DNA from: a virus | Virus record (IMG/VR): IMGVR_UViG_3300046535_001133 | Location: 1-42,326 of that record | Strand: one strand, 5' to 3' | DNA length: 42,326 nt | Shown here: positions 21,433-30,486 of the stretch, piece after piece | How positions within the stretch are numbered: the stretch's first letter is position 1 | Layout of the letters: each line of letters starts with the position of its first letter | Notes under the pieces: generated by a model | What the model was told of the DNA's origin: nothing | The model's input: the letters and a program-made list of their open reading frames with translations, nothing else | The model's database searches: none | Position numbers and translations under genes: made by a program

Positions 21433-22992
21433 TTACTTCCCCATCAAAGCGGCACGGACCGCTGCTTCGTCTCCCGCACGCATTGCGGCGGACAACTTTG
21501 CGCGTTGTTCGCTAATGTGTCGGAGAACACCTTCGTCCTGAGTCTGTTGTTCTAGCTGGGTCCAAGCCGCCTGGGTTGCGGAGATTGCCTGAAGCACATC
21601 CGGAGAAAGCTTCTTTAGCATCTCTGGATCGGGTGGAGGAAGTTTCGGCGCACCGGTCTTCGAGTCCTTCAAGCTCGGGGTGGGCGTAGCTACCGAAGCT
21701 GGCGGAGCTGTTCCTCCAGGAGCTGCCGGAGAGACGCCTGAACCCGGAATCTTCGAAAGGAGCCAAGTCCCAGCATCACCTAAACTCTTCCAACCAGACT
21801 GCTTGACTGCTGAGGTCTCGTATTTGAGTCCCGCCAGCGCGTAAATCTTCTGCAGCTCCGGTTCGATGTTTGGGGCCGTCCCTGAAATCGCGCCAGCCGA
21901 CAACCGGGCACGAAGTCCCTGGAATAACACGCCAATCTCCGGTTTATTGATCGCTGCTTCCTGCAGCTTCGCCTTTTCCACATCTAGCCGTGCAGCCTGC
22001 AGCTTCTGATCCGTATCTTCTTTCTTGCTGGCAGTGATGTTCAGGTTCTCAGGGAGTGCACCAGCCTGCAACGAAGCTGCGGCGGTCTTGTTGGCTTCAC
22101 CGGCCGGCACGCCCGCATCAATCAACGCCTGAGCCAAATCCAAATGTGCCTTCGCCTGGGCTCGAGCGGATTCAACCCGGGACAACCCCAGCTGCTCCTC
22201 CGCGATCCCGATACGACGACTCTCCATTTGATTGCGCTCACGTTCTGCACTCAGTGGTAGTCCCGCAGGCATCGATGTCGACAGACCGTACATATAATTG
22301 GCAGCTGCCTTCAGTTGGTCCACTTCCTTCTGATTCTTCGGTTGGTACTGCGTGATCATCCGCTGAAGCTCATCCTCGCTCTGCTTGGTCTTATTCTCGA
22401 CCGATCCAACCAGATTCTGCTTCATGCTCGTCACCACGTCCTTATCAGACATGATAAACGCTTCGAGCTCCTGCGGCGTTGGATTCTTGTTGTACTTCGC
22501 GAAGAACTGGTCCGCGTAGCCTGATGGGTTCTTCAATGCATCCAACCGCATCTGCTGGTTCAGCTCTGCAGTGTTCGCTGCAGCCTCTGACGACCGTGCT
22601 TCAGATCCAGCCTTCGCTGCCTCTGAAACCTTCTGGCTCGCAAAGGCCTCTTCGAGATCCGTGCGGTTCCGAACCGTTGGAAGCTGTGGCGTGTAGTCCT
22701 TCGGGACTTTCTTCCCCTGCATCCGTAGAATCCGCGAATCATCGTACAACGCCAACACGTTCTTTGGATCCGACTGGATCATCTCCTGCTGCTTCTTCGG
22801 ATCCATATCCTCAAACGCCTGGCGTCGTCTCTGAATATCCTCGATCGTGTTCTGGTTCTGCGTTGCCTCGAGCCGCTTCCGTTCCTGCTCCTTCATGAAC
22901 GTATTCGCAAACGCCTCCATGAACGACCCAAAATTCTCCATCTTGGTCGGTTCAATGATGAACGCGCCTTGGTCTTTTCGAATGTTAGGCAC
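21433..22992 (-). CDS. Helical internal virion protein
   Basis: The 519-residue product is almost wholly alpha-helical and coiled-coil prone: MEAFANTFMKEQERKRLEAT near the N-terminus, then long Ala/Glu/Gln/Lys helices (for example RVESARAQAKAHLDLAQALI and KLQAARLDVEKAKLQEAA). The C-terminal region is Pro/Ala-rich before a final helix. Its start lies inside the end of the 22985 gene and its stop touches the start of the giant gene. By position and composition it is a second ejection/internal protein. No enzymatic motif is visible. Confidence 0.7.
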   Translation of the reverse strand: MPNIRKDQGAFIIEPTKMENFGSFMEAFANTFMKEQERKRLEATQNQNTIEDIQRRRQAFEDMDPKKQQEMIQSDPKNVLALYDDSRILRMQGKKVPKDYTPQLPTVRNRTDLEEAFASQKVSEAAKAGSEARSSEAAANTAELNQQMRLDALKNPSGYADQFFAKYNKNPTPQELEAFIMSDKDVVTSMKQNLVGSVENKTKQSEDELQRMITQYQPKNQKEVDQLKAAANYMYGLSTSMPAGLPLSAERERNQMESRRIGIAEEQLGLSRVESARAQAKAHLDLAQALIDAGVPAGEANKTAAASLQAGALPENLNITASKKEDTDQKLQAARLDVEKAKLQEAAINKPEIGVLFQGLRARLSAGAISGTAPNIEPELQKIYALAGLKYETSAVKQSGWKSLGDAGTWLLSKIPGSGVSPAAPGGTAPPASVATPTPSLKDSKTGAPKLPPPDPEMLKKLSPDVLQAISATQAAWTQLEQQTQDEGVLRHISEQRAKLSAAMRAGDEAAVRAALMGK

Positions 22993-25126
22993 TGGCAGTC
23001 TCCTTCATCACGCCAAGCATCACGTTCAGCAGGTCAGGGATGAAGATCGTGTGTCCGTCACCGATCCCAAACACCTTTTGCATGTCCTGGGCCATCGGCC
23101 CCACGTGCCGGACCGAATCCCCTTTGTACTTCCAGGTCTTGATCGGAAGCTGCTTCAACCGCTTTGTAAACGGCTTCTTCGGCTCTTCCAACTCCCGGAT
23201 GTCTTCCTTCATCGTTTCATCCGATAGCATACCTAGATACGGTAGCGCAGCTGCTCCAAGCGTACCAAGTGCGCCCCACATGGGATTTGCGCCACTCACA
23301 GTCGGGCCAGTCGGTGGGAAGCCGGTCGCGTAGCCCGCAGCAGTTCCAAGATACGGGTTGGTTGTCGCCCTGACGAAGTCCTGATAGTTCATGTTAATGT
23401 TGTTGCCTTGGCGGTTCATGTCCATCCCAGCCAGGTTCGCCAGAAGCTGCGCAGCATTCAACTGGCCGCTTGAAGCCCCCTGACTGTACCCCGGCAGCAT
23501 GCCCGCTGCACCACTCCGGATTCCCGCAGAGGCAAGAGCCATCTGGGCGGGGTTGTTCAGGATGTTCTGACCGACCGGGAGACTCTGCAGGATTCGATTC
23601 AGCGCATCGTTATTCAACCCAGCCTGGCCCATCAAGCTCTGTAGGTTCAAACCACCAGCTGCGCCATACGCTCCGGACTGTCCGAGAATCCCCTGTCCTG
23701 ATTGATTGCTCAGGTTCCCGACATTCTGGGCAAGTCCACCGTAGGCACTTCCGATCTGTTGGTTCATCCCGGCTCCGCCCAGGATGGATTGCATCATCCG
23801 ATCAGCGGCCGAATTTCCAATCGAGGCAGTCAATGCCCCTTGCTGGGAGTTAATATCCGCAATCCCTCTGCTCGAACCTCTCGCAAGAGCCTCTGCAACG
23901 TCCGAGCCCGCGCCCAGCCCCTGCGCTCCGTACTGCTCCTTGATCTGGGCGAGCTGGTCCTGGATGTCCATCATCCCCTTATTGCGGATGTTGTCCAACT
24001 GGGACTGAATTGCAGGCGCGCCTCCCGTTGTCGAAAGACCGGTTGTATTCAGCAGGTTCGCCATTCCACCGGCGTTCTGCATGTATGGGCTGGCAAGGTC
24101 GAGTCCGTGCACCCCGTAGCCCACGCCCTGATCGAAGTAGTTCTGGGAAGCAGCTGCGGACCGGGTTGACGCGTCAGCATTCCCGAAGACGCGACTTGGG
24201 TCGAAGTTGGCACCCTGCCCACTCATCATCTGCTGGAGTGGCCCCATCAACGAGCTGAGGTCGGATGACGTGTTGAAATCGAGCAGACCGTTCATGGTCC
24301 CTCGACCCATATTCATCCAATCCGTTCCAGCGTTTCCCGCATCAGTAGCCATTCCGGCGGCTTGCTGTGCCCAGGGGCTCAAGCCAACATTCAGGGTCCC
24401 GTTGTACTTGGGGTTGTAGTTGTTGAAGTTCTGCTGAAGCCAGCTGCCCAACGCCCCACGCAGCCCACGCAAGTCCGCCGGGATCGTGGAGTCGTTATAC
24501 GGCCCGAAGCCACCGGCGTTTCCTACCTTGTCTGGAGGCGGTGGAGTCGTTCCACCTCCCCCGTTGTCTCCGCCGTCTCCTTCACCTGAACCATTGGCAA
24601 TGCACTTCTCTCCATCGTAGTGCTGCCCATTCGGACAAAACTGTCCGTCAGGAGTCCCTTCAGGAGGGACGTAGTTATTTGGAGCCGGTCCAGAGTCCAG
24701 CCTCTGGTAGTTCATGATCGGGCCGTTCATCTGCGGCCCGGATGGAGTCGTGCCAGGTCGCCCGACTCCCGTCATCCCGGGATTGTATCCACCACCGCCA
24801 CCACGCGTCATGAACATCCGGGCCAGCTGGCTCATCAGATCGCCAGAAGCCCCACCAGGCATAGGACCGCCACCATTACTACGCGTGGTGTTTGGGTCAA
24901 ATCCGTAGTTGGGTCCTGCGGCAGGCGTGAATGATTGGGGCTGACCTTGGGGCTGATTCACCCCGGTCCTTCGCCCGATTGGATTCTGCAGCGTTTGACC
25001 ACCAGACGCTTGTCCCTGCAGAATCTGATCCATCTGCTGGAACCTAGACAGCTTGTTCGCCATCTGCTGATGGTAGGGGTCCGCCCCCAGATTATTCAGA
25101 CCAAAGAAGTCTTCAATAGCGGCCAC
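22985..25126 (-). CDS. Virion protein with C-terminal S74 auto-cleaving chaperone domain
   Basis: The 713-residue protein is rich in Gly, Gln, Asn and Met. A low-complexity N-terminal third includes a short Cys-containing loop (FCPNGQHYDGEKC), and helical repeats follow. The last 80 residues are a peptidase S74 intramolecular chaperone domain: LSDETMKEDI at 634-643, with Ser635 and Lys640 as the expected dyad, then LKQLPIKTWKYKGD, HVGPMAQDMQKVFG and IFIPDLLNVMLGVMKE. S74 domains help trimerise fibres and then cut themselves off. Here the carrier looks more like an internal or tail-needle protein than a fibre. The start overlaps the GNAT gene end. Confidence 0.75.
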   Translation of the reverse strand: MAAIEDFFGLNNLGADPYHQQMANKLSRFQQMDQILQGQASGGQTLQNPIGRRTGVNQPQGQPQSFTPAAGPNYGFDPNTTRSNGGGPMPGGASGDLMSQLARMFMTRGGGGGYNPGMTGVGRPGTTPSGPQMNGPIMNYQRLDSGPAPNNYVPPEGTPDGQFCPNGQHYDGEKCIANGSGEGDGGDNGGGGTTPPPPDKVGNAGGFGPYNDSTIPADLRGLRGALGSWLQQNFNNYNPKYNGTLNVGLSPWAQQAAGMATDAGNAGTDWMNMGRGTMNGLLDFNTSSDLSSLMGPLQQMMSGQGANFDPSRVFGNADASTRSAAASQNYFDQGVGYGVHGLDLASPYMQNAGGMANLLNTTGLSTTGGAPAIQSQLDNIRNKGMMDIQDQLAQIKEQYGAQGLGAGSDVAEALARGSSRGIADINSQQGALTASIGNSAADRMMQSILGGAGMNQQIGSAYGGLAQNVGNLSNQSGQGILGQSGAYGAAGGLNLQSLMGQAGLNNDALNRILQSLPVGQNILNNPAQMALASAGIRSGAAGMLPGYSQGASSGQLNAAQLLANLAGMDMNRQGNNINMNYQDFVRATTNPYLGTAAGYATGFPPTGPTVSGANPMWGALGTLGAAALPYLGMLSDETMKEDIRELEEPKKPFTKRLKQLPIKTWKYKGDSVRHVGPMAQDMQKVFGIGDGHTIFIPDLLNVMLGVMKETASA

Positions 25127-25677
25127 GTCATCTCCTCATTCAGCAGCCCGTAGTAGTGAGCATCTTCGAAGTGATCCCCAACTACCCGAGACTGTCTGAT
25201 GCATCCTTCGGCGGTGAAGCCAATTTTCTGGAGCGTTTTACGAAGTGGCTTGTTTGATTCCACAGCCATGGCGGATACGCGGCGGAGCTTGAAAAGAGAG
25301 GCAGCAGCGTGAAGCGCCAGCTTTGCGGCCTCCCGTCGATCACCAGTTAACCGGCGATCCCAAAAGAGCATGTTGAACACCGCGTCGACTCGCGGGGTGA
25401 TGTTTGTGAAGTAGAAGAGGCCCAGGTCTCCCGCCTCCACAAACCAGCTGTCTCGTCGCTGGACCAGGTGGGCCATGAAATCAATCACACTCTCGCGTGG
25501 GAGATCCAGCGAGTTGTACTTCAACAGCATGGCTTCGACTTGTTGCGGATCCGACAGACGCAGTTCCCGGAGCTCCTCCGGCCGTAGTATTACTGCGCCT
25601 CCGGACCCAACAAGATGAAGATCAGGCATGTCGTGCTCGCGATTGAGCACTTCAGATAGATCGTGGTTGTCGTCCAT
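25096..25677 (-). CDS. GNAT-family acetyltransferase
   Basis: ATG 25677 follows AAAGGA with eight-base spacing, so the 193-residue form is preferred. Around 80-190 the protein shows the GNAT fold: FVEAGDLGLFYFTNI, a helix with RREAAKLALHAAASLFKLRRVSA in the place of the acetyl-CoA loop, and ESNKPLRKTLQKIGFTAEG. The last segment is a classic GNAT motif B. The end (RQSRVVGDHFEDAHYYGLL) matches GNATs that modify protein N-termini or sugars. In this phage it may acetylate a virion protein or a host target. It overlaps both neighbours in other frames. Confidence 0.75.
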   Translation of the reverse strand: MDDNHDLSEVLNREHDMPDLHLVGSGGAVILRPEELRELRLSDPQQVEAMLLKYNSLDLPRESVIDFMAHLVQRRDSWFVEAGDLGLFYFTNITPRVDAVFNMLFWDRRLTGDRREAAKLALHAAASLFKLRRVSAMAVESNKPLRKTLQKIGFTAEGCIRQSRVVGDHFEDAHYYGLLNEEMTWPLLKTSLV

Positions 25678-25982
25678 GCTGTCGTTCCTTTGTAGAGAAC
25701 TCCCGCTTTGTCCTTGGTCCCAACATCAATATAACCCACAGGGATCTGCCCTAGATCATGGGTTACAGCGAACTCTGTGTTCGCAACTGCGTGCGATTCG
25801 AATGACGCCCACTTCCCCTTGATATTATCAATGTCGACCCCATCTCCGAAGGTCAGTCGGCCATTGATAGCCGTTTGCGCCAGCTGGAAAAACTCCCAGA
25901 CCGCATTCAACAGTCGTCGACCCCACTTCTGGTCAATCGGGTCGGTCGGCGCTGGAAAGACGAACGAGGGGCTAATCCTCAT
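25590..25982 (-). CDS. Small tail/virion protein
   Basis: The 130-residue protein begins with an aromatic, helical N-terminus (RLLNAVWEFFQLAQTAI). A beta-rich domain follows with the segment FAVTHDLGQIPVGYIDVGTKDK and a hydrophobic end (LKCSIASTTCLIFILL). The FAVTHDLG-x-x-P-VGY motif is common in small phage proteins next to tail hub genes, where it may form a beta sandwich at the tail tip. The ATG overlaps the stop of the 25979 gene. The role is inferred from place. Confidence 0.6.
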   Translation of the reverse strand: MRISPSFVFPAPTDPIDQKWGRRLLNAVWEFFQLAQTAINGRLTFGDGVDIDNIKGKWASFESHAVANTEFAVTHDLGQIPVGYIDVGTKDKAGVLYKGTTAWTTTTIYLKCSIASTTCLIFILLGPEAQ

Positions 25983-27559
25983 GAGTACAACGGAGCCTCA
26001 ATCGCTTCCAGATCGACGTGGAAGGATGAAAGCGCGAATACCTCAGAGTCGGACTCATGGAGTATTCGGAATCTCACCCTATTGCCTGTCACCTGGTGCG
26101 TGACCAACTGGTCCAGCATTCTCGATGTGGAACCCGTCGAAGTGAACACCACAGAGTCAGTCGGTGTCCAACTTGCCCCGCCGTCCGTGCTATATTGGAA
26201 CTGTAGTGTGAAACTTGCTCCTTTGTCCTGATACGACACTACCAGATTCTTCAGTGTGACCTTCTTGTTCGCCAGACTCGGATCGATGTCCCGTGCGGTG
26301 AAGTCTTTGGAGGTCCACCGACAGGAGATGATCGCTCCGTTGTCCGTCCTGTATTGATTACTCCAAATGTACACCTTCCCGTCTATATGTCCAGTCAACA
26401 TCACCGGAAACTGGGATTCGAGATCCCTTGTATCAAACTCCCAGTCCTGCTCGTCAATCGTCCCAATCAACTCATCAATCGTCTGGGTGTTGTCGAGCCG
26501 GTGCTCACAGCCGCACCGAGCAGTCGAGACGGTCCACGGATACCAGATGCCCCGTTCCTTGTTGTAAACCCAAGCGATGTTAGGTGTTGTGCTCGCCGTA
26601 GTACACAGGAACGAGATGTACTCCTTGGTGTCATATCGTACAAGGGCGAAGTTGCGGAAGAGTGCACCTGGGTTGATCGTGTCGAAGATGGTGTCCCGAA
26701 CCGGCAGACTCAGCTCTTGGGGTTGCGTCCCGCTCCAGCTGTAGAAGTCATCCGTTCCCATGAAGATGTGTTCGTCTCTCCAACCCTGCAAAGTAAAGGG
26801 CGAGTAGTTTCCCACATCACAAATCGTCAAGTCGAACCGGGCAGGCGCGGCAGCAATTTCGGTGCGAGTCGCTAGAATCAACGACCGTTCTGTGTAGACC
26901 CCCAACCGAGTTCCCAGCTTCTTCAGATTCCGGATCTGGTAGGGGAACTCATCCAGATCAGTAAACCCACTTCCAATCCCGACCCAGTCCGTATGATCCG
27001 ATGCAACAGACCGCCTGACCCGAAACGGCTTCGTGGCGCCACCTTCAATGGTGAATCCCGCATACACCCTGTTGGCAAACCGAGTAATATACCGGCAGAT
27101 TGGGGCATTCGCATTCAGCGTCGCGTAGGTCCCGCCGGCAAAATCGATCCGTTGGATCTTATCGACGCCGTTGGCAAAGATCACCGAGTTCTGGGAATTC
27201 TCGAACGAAACCATGTTGAGCGAGCCACCAGCCAGGCCCGCCCCAGTGATCTCATCCCACACTTCCGTCACCGAATTGTACCGGTACACCTTTGTGTGGG
27301 TAACCGCATACAGATACGTGTTGTTCTCCGTATCCTGCGTACTGTATACCCCGATGACTTCCGTCGCGAAGGCAGAGCCCCCAGCCGGCAGCTGTGCATA
27401 TCCTGGCCGCTTCAGCAACAGGCCGCTCCGCACTGTCAGATTCGCCATGTCCGGACTCTGGGCGGGATTCAGCTCCTCAGCCGGGTCATGGTTGTTCTGG
27501 CCTCCGATCGGCCGGAGGTGAATCGTACGCAGAAACGGAACAGCCTGTGCTAGTGGCAT
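25979..27559 (-). CDS. Podovirus-type tail hub/stabilisation protein
   Basis: The 526-residue product is beta-rich throughout with repeated blades such as TYLYAVTHTKVYRYNSVTEV, MVSFENSQNSVIFANGVDKI, RIVYAGF-type strands and HIDGKVYIWSNQYRTD. The N-terminus (FLRTIHLRPIGGQNNHDPAE, NPAQSPDMANLTVR) resembles tail proteins that wrap the portal exit, such as P22 gp10 or the tubular protein B group. No catalytic motif is seen. It lies between the adaptor/fibre block and the small tail protein. Confidence 0.65.
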   Translation of the reverse strand: MPLAQAVPFLRTIHLRPIGGQNNHDPAEELNPAQSPDMANLTVRSGLLLKRPGYAQLPAGGSAFATEVIGVYSTQDTENNTYLYAVTHTKVYRYNSVTEVWDEITGAGLAGGSLNMVSFENSQNSVIFANGVDKIQRIDFAGGTYATLNANAPICRYITRFANRVYAGFTIEGGATKPFRVRRSVASDHTDWVGIGSGFTDLDEFPYQIRNLKKLGTRLGVYTERSLILATRTEIAAAPARFDLTICDVGNYSPFTLQGWRDEHIFMGTDDFYSWSGTQPQELSLPVRDTIFDTINPGALFRNFALVRYDTKEYISFLCTTASTTPNIAWVYNKERGIWYPWTVSTARCGCEHRLDNTQTIDELIGTIDEQDWEFDTRDLESQFPVMLTGHIDGKVYIWSNQYRTDNGAIISCRWTSKDFTARDIDPSLANKKVTLKNLVVSYQDKGASFTLQFQYSTDGGASWTPTDSVVFTSTGSTSRMLDQLVTHQVTGNRVRFRILHESDSEVFALSSFHVDLEAIEAPLYS

Positions 27560-27937
27560 CTACTCGTCCTTCTTCTCCGCTGCCCCAATCCAATCAATCA
27601 CCTCGAACGCCACATCCGCGTGCTCGGGCATCCACTCGGCCTCTTCCATCGTCTTGGTCAACAGTTCGTGTTCGGACTGGGCCAGTGATAGAGTAGGCGC
27701 GTCTGCTATGGAAAGGTCCCGATAGAAGATGTCCCCCACAATCCTGCGCTTCGACTCTACCGAGATCGCCTTGAGCTTCCTGGTGATCTTGGCGCGCTTC
27801 CGCGCCTTCTCTACGTCCGGCCCTTGCCGGCGCTGTTGTTCGGATCGGGTCCCGAAGAGATGTCCCTCCCAGACCTTGTCGAAGTAAACTTGAGGGTCTT
27901 TCGCCTCACTGAAATCCACCACTCGAAGCATTTTCAC
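27560..27937 (-). CDS. 125-residue unknown, highly charged protein
   Basis: The protein starts MKMLRVVDFSEAKDPQVYFDKV and continues with a strongly basic helix (ARKRAKITRKLKAISVESKRRI). An acidic, Trp-containing helix (KTMEEAEWMPEHADVAFEVI) ends it. This charge pattern fits a small scaffolding, chaperone or tail-assembly protein. It lies between the tail hub and the fibre with a one-base gap to the hub gene. No family is recognised. Confidence 0.65.
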   Translation of the reverse strand: MKMLRVVDFSEAKDPQVYFDKVWEGHLFGTRSEQQRRQGPDVEKARKRAKITRKLKAISVESKRRIVGDIFYRDLSIADAPTLSLAQSEHELLTKTMEEAEWMPEHADVAFEVIDWIGAAEKKDE

Positions 27938-27946
27938 TTCTCCTTC

Positions 27947-29275
27947 TTACGTTTGCGTACCGACAACCGTTCCGCTTTGATCCGAAGAACCCTGTACTGG
28001 TGCTGCTGTCCCAATTCGTAGCTTACCCAGACTATCCACCCACAAAGCCCAGGAATTTGAAGCTTTATCTAGTAAGCGCAGTGATCCTGGAGCACCACCG
28101 CCGTGTGTATTGTTTCCTATGATTAGATATGCACCGTCGATGTTTGCGCCGTAGTCAGCGCCACCGCAGCTGATGAACGCCGCGTTACTTCCTACATAAC
28201 CTGTATAGAATTCCATCGCAACAGCTTCGGTGCGGTCACGCAGGAAGATTACACTACCTTGTCCATCAGTCCCCACATCCATTGTCCTCACGGATCCTGT
28301 ATAAAATAGGATTCCGTCGGATGCTGCATCTGCTGCCTGAAGCACAAGGCCGCCAGTTGAATGGAGTCGACCGTACGCTGCGATTGCAGACCCGCTCGTC
28401 GTCCAGCCCTGGCTGAACGCTTCCAGCACAAACGTCGTCGTCCCGGAAGTGGCGTTGATGATGCAGTAGTTCGCAACACCAGACGTCGTATTCTCCACCG
28501 TAAACTCGAGTGTGCCAGCGCCAGTCCCAGTGATCTTGTGTTCGCCAACCCCTAGGCCGTTCACCGACCACACACCGGTCGTACTCAGTGCCATGTTCGG
28601 AGAAACCGCTGCAGCTACTGTCCACTTGTGTCCGTCGTTCGCCCAGTAGTTCAAGGAGTTATCGCCGACCCCTCCGTTGATGGCGTTCCAGTACCCGATG
28701 CCTGCCGTGATGTTTGCCGGTACGCCATTTCGTGCGAACCACAGCACAGCACCAAACCCGTTGGCGTCGGTTCCGTTGAGGGTCAGCTGGGCGTTGTTGG
28801 CTGCAGTGGATCCACCCAGGCCGACCGTGAGGTTGTCAAACCCAGAGATTGTGCCACCACCCGCCGCGTTGAAGGCGACTGACCCGTCCTTGCGGACACT
28901 GAACTTGCTGACGCCTCCAACCTGGAGATCCAACAGCAGGCTCGCGGCGTCACTCGACGTGTCCGTGACGTTGATTTTCAACGCCGTAGGCGCACCGGTC
29001 GTATTCCAGGTTGCACCGAGGTTGACTACCCCAACTGCAGAGGTCCCGGTGATTGATTGGTTCGAGACTGTCTTCAGCAGCTCGGTGTTTGTTGTGGCCG
29101 GCGTGATGGTGATTTCTTTGTGCAGACCATCTGTGGAGATGCCAGCATTCCAGTAGTGCTCCAGCGCAAGCCGCTCCCGGATATCCAGCTTCATCTGCCG
29201 CATCTGGTTGTCGATGGTCGAAGCCAGATCCGATCCTGCCGGCTTCGTCTCGTCCCATGCATTTGTTGCTGGCAT
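27947..29275 (-). CDS. Tail fibre protein
   Basis: The 442-residue product has the typical fibre make-up: a conserved adapter-like start (MPATNAWDETKPAGSDLAST, then a helix with RQMKLDIRERLALEHYW). Gly/Thr/Asn/Ser-rich beta repeats follow (for example LDLQVGGVSKFSVRKDGSVA). The end, LRIGTAAPVQGSSDQSG then GTVVGTQT, is shared in part with the small protein at 34778-35011. A glycan-binding or host-contact role is likely. It lies one base from the small membrane gene at 29277. Confidence 0.8.
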   Translation of the reverse strand: MPATNAWDETKPAGSDLASTIDNQMRQMKLDIRERLALEHYWNAGISTDGLHKEITITPATTNTELLKTVSNQSITGTSAVGVVNLGATWNTTGAPTALKINVTDTSSDAASLLLDLQVGGVSKFSVRKDGSVAFNAAGGGTISGFDNLTVGLGGSTAANNAQLTLNGTDANGFGAVLWFARNGVPANITAGIGYWNAINGGVGDNSLNYWANDGHKWTVAAAVSPNMALSTTGVWSVNGLGVGEHKITGTGAGTLEFTVENTTSGVANYCIINATSGTTTFVLEAFSQGWTTSGSAIAAYGRLHSTGGLVLQAADAASDGILFYTGSVRTMDVGTDGQGSVIFLRDRTEAVAMEFYTGYVGSNAAFISCGGADYGANIDGAYLIIGNNTHGGGAPGSLRLLDKASNSWALWVDSLGKLRIGTAAPVQGSSDQSGTVVGTQT

Positions 29276-29276
29276 C

Positions 29277-29456
29277 TTACGCTCCCTGCTGTAGCTGCGC
29301 GATCTCTTCCGAGTGGGTCTCGACTTCTCTTTCCACGTGTTTTAACCGGGCCCGGAAGTCGCCGAGGTGAAACGCGATTTCAAACGTCAACGTGACTCCC
29401 CCGACGATCATTGATCCGAGTACAAAGAGGTTCTCAAGACTGAGGTTGAGTTGCAT
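29277..29456 (-). CDS. Small membrane-anchored coiled-coil protein
   Basis: A 59-residue frame, not previously long enough to be obvious, runs from ATG 29456 to TAA 29277-29279. The N-terminal half has one membrane helix (LFVLGSMIVGGVTLTFEIAF) and the C-terminal half a charged coiled coil (RARLKHVEREVETHSEEIAQ). This matches small lysis-region proteins such as XhlA-like or antiholin-like proteins in form. It overlaps the previous gene by 23 bases and stops one base before the fibre start. Confidence 0.65.
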   Translation of the reverse strand: MQLNLSLENLFVLGSMIVGGVTLTFEIAFHLGDFRARLKHVEREVETHSEEIAQLQQGA

Positions 29457-29625
29457 TCAGCTTCCCCGCGTCGTGAGCCTCGATGATCTTCTTCGCGGCG
29501 CCGCTCGCAGCTTGGTCAATCACATCGATTGGGATTCCCTTGATTTTGGGAAGTGGGACGCCTGCCGCTTCGACTTGATGGAGAGTGCGGTACCCGATCT
29601 TCAGTGCGTGCCAAAACTTATTCAT
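29434..29625 (-). CDS. 63-residue unknown small protein
   Basis: I take ATG 29625 as the start because the longer frame's extra N-terminus is Arg/Ser-rich and overlaps the holin candidate. The product starts MNKFWHALKIGYRTLHQVEA and continues with a Pro/Ile-rich turn (PLPKIKGIPIDVIDQAA). An amphipathic helix (SGAAKKIIEAHDAG) follows. No membrane helix is seen. It lies in a tight cluster of three small genes that may form a lysis cassette. Confidence 0.6.
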   Translation of the reverse strand: MNKFWHALKIGYRTLHQVEAAGVPLPKIKGIPIDVIDQAASGAAKKIIEAHDAGKLNATQPQS

Positions 29626-29875
29626 GTGCCTGCTCCGCGAGTGAAGTCGCCGATGTACGTTCCGGCGGGAAAAGGTTTCGTGCTCCGACAACTGAGACGA
29701 TCCACCCAGCAACCTTACCCAGGGCGAAGATCAGGATTTGTGGTTTCCCGATCAAATCTCCCCAAGTGTGGTCTGCTTGGATCTCCCCTGACAGAGCCAT
29801 GAAGAAGATTGCTGCGCCGATCACTACGTAGGTGATTGCCCGTTTTTGTTGCGCTGGGTCAAACTCAATGGTCAT
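29618..29875 (-). CDS. Holin candidate, two membrane helices
   Basis: From ATG 29875 the product is 85 residues: a soluble acidic start (MTIEFDPAQQKR), helix one (AITYVVIGAAIFFMALSG), a short charged loop (EIQADHTWGDLIGKP) and helix two (QILIFALGKVAGWIVSVVGA). A polar tail ends it. Two helices and small size fit class II holins. The 51 extra residues upstream in the frame are Arg/Asp-rich and lie inside the adaptor gene, so they are not used. The endolysin is 14 kb away, so the pairing is by exclusion: no other two-helix candidate is seen. Confidence 0.6.
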   Translation of the reverse strand: MTIEFDPAQQKRAITYVVIGAAIFFMALSGEIQADHTWGDLIGKPQILIFALGKVAGWIVSVVGARNLFPPERTSATSLAEQAHE

Positions 29876-30486
29876 CGGAACCTCGCTACAAGATGGGAAT
29901 CGATGTCGTTCAGTTTCTGCTTCCGGATTGGGAATTTCATCCCTGAAACAAACATCCCGATCTGTTTCCCGACCAGGTCTGCGGCTTCGAGATCCCGGAC
30001 TGTCTCCATCCCCATCTTGTGGGCCCACATCAGAATCAACATGTCGAATGTCTCATCAAACGGGGCTGCGCCAGTGCTCCACTGTGTGGGTTTCTTGACA
30101 TACCGGACGTCGTACGATTTCGCAGTATCGACGATTGTGTCCGTGTAGATCGTGCTGCCTCTGGTATAGTATTGGCTCGGGGGACCGGTTCGCTTTGCGC
30201 GGGACTCCAGCTTGTCCATGTCTCCAAGCGTGACCGGCCGATTGTCTGTCGTGCACCGAATCCACTCCACCCACCAAAGATCTGCATCAATGATGGTGAA
30301 GGTATCCGTGGTGATCAATTGAGTCTCAGTCGATGTCTTCTGCAGCTGGGTGTGATCGTACATCGATCCAACCTTGAACATCGCATCGTTCAGGAGATAC
30401 CCGCGCATGGCTGCCGTGATATCAGTTCGGTTGGCGAGCCTGACTGCCAGCTCTGCGTCGAATGCGGCGAAGTCTCTCCTGGCCAT
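29872..30486 (-). CDS. Head-tail adaptor protein
   Basis: The 204-residue protein (MARRDFAAFDAELAVRLANR start) has helical DDMFKVGSMYDHTQLQKTSTE-like and beta segments, SKYDVRYVKKPTQW and a helix-rich end. The order of features matches adaptor proteins that sit under the portal in short-tailed phages (P22 gp4-type without lysozyme). Place, between structural genes and fibres, agrees. The start overlaps the next upstream gene stop by one base and the stop overlaps the holin candidate start as ATGA. Confidence 0.65.
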   Translation of the reverse strand: MARRDFAAFDAELAVRLANRTDITAAMRGYLLNDAMFKVGSMYDHTQLQKTSTETQLITTDTFTIIDADLWWVEWIRCTTDNRPVTLGDMDKLESRAKRTGPPSQYYTRGSTIYTDTIVDTAKSYDVRYVKKPTQWSTGAAPFDETFDMLILMWAHKMGMETVRDLEAADLVGKQIGMFVSGMKFPIRKQKLNDIDSHLVARFR

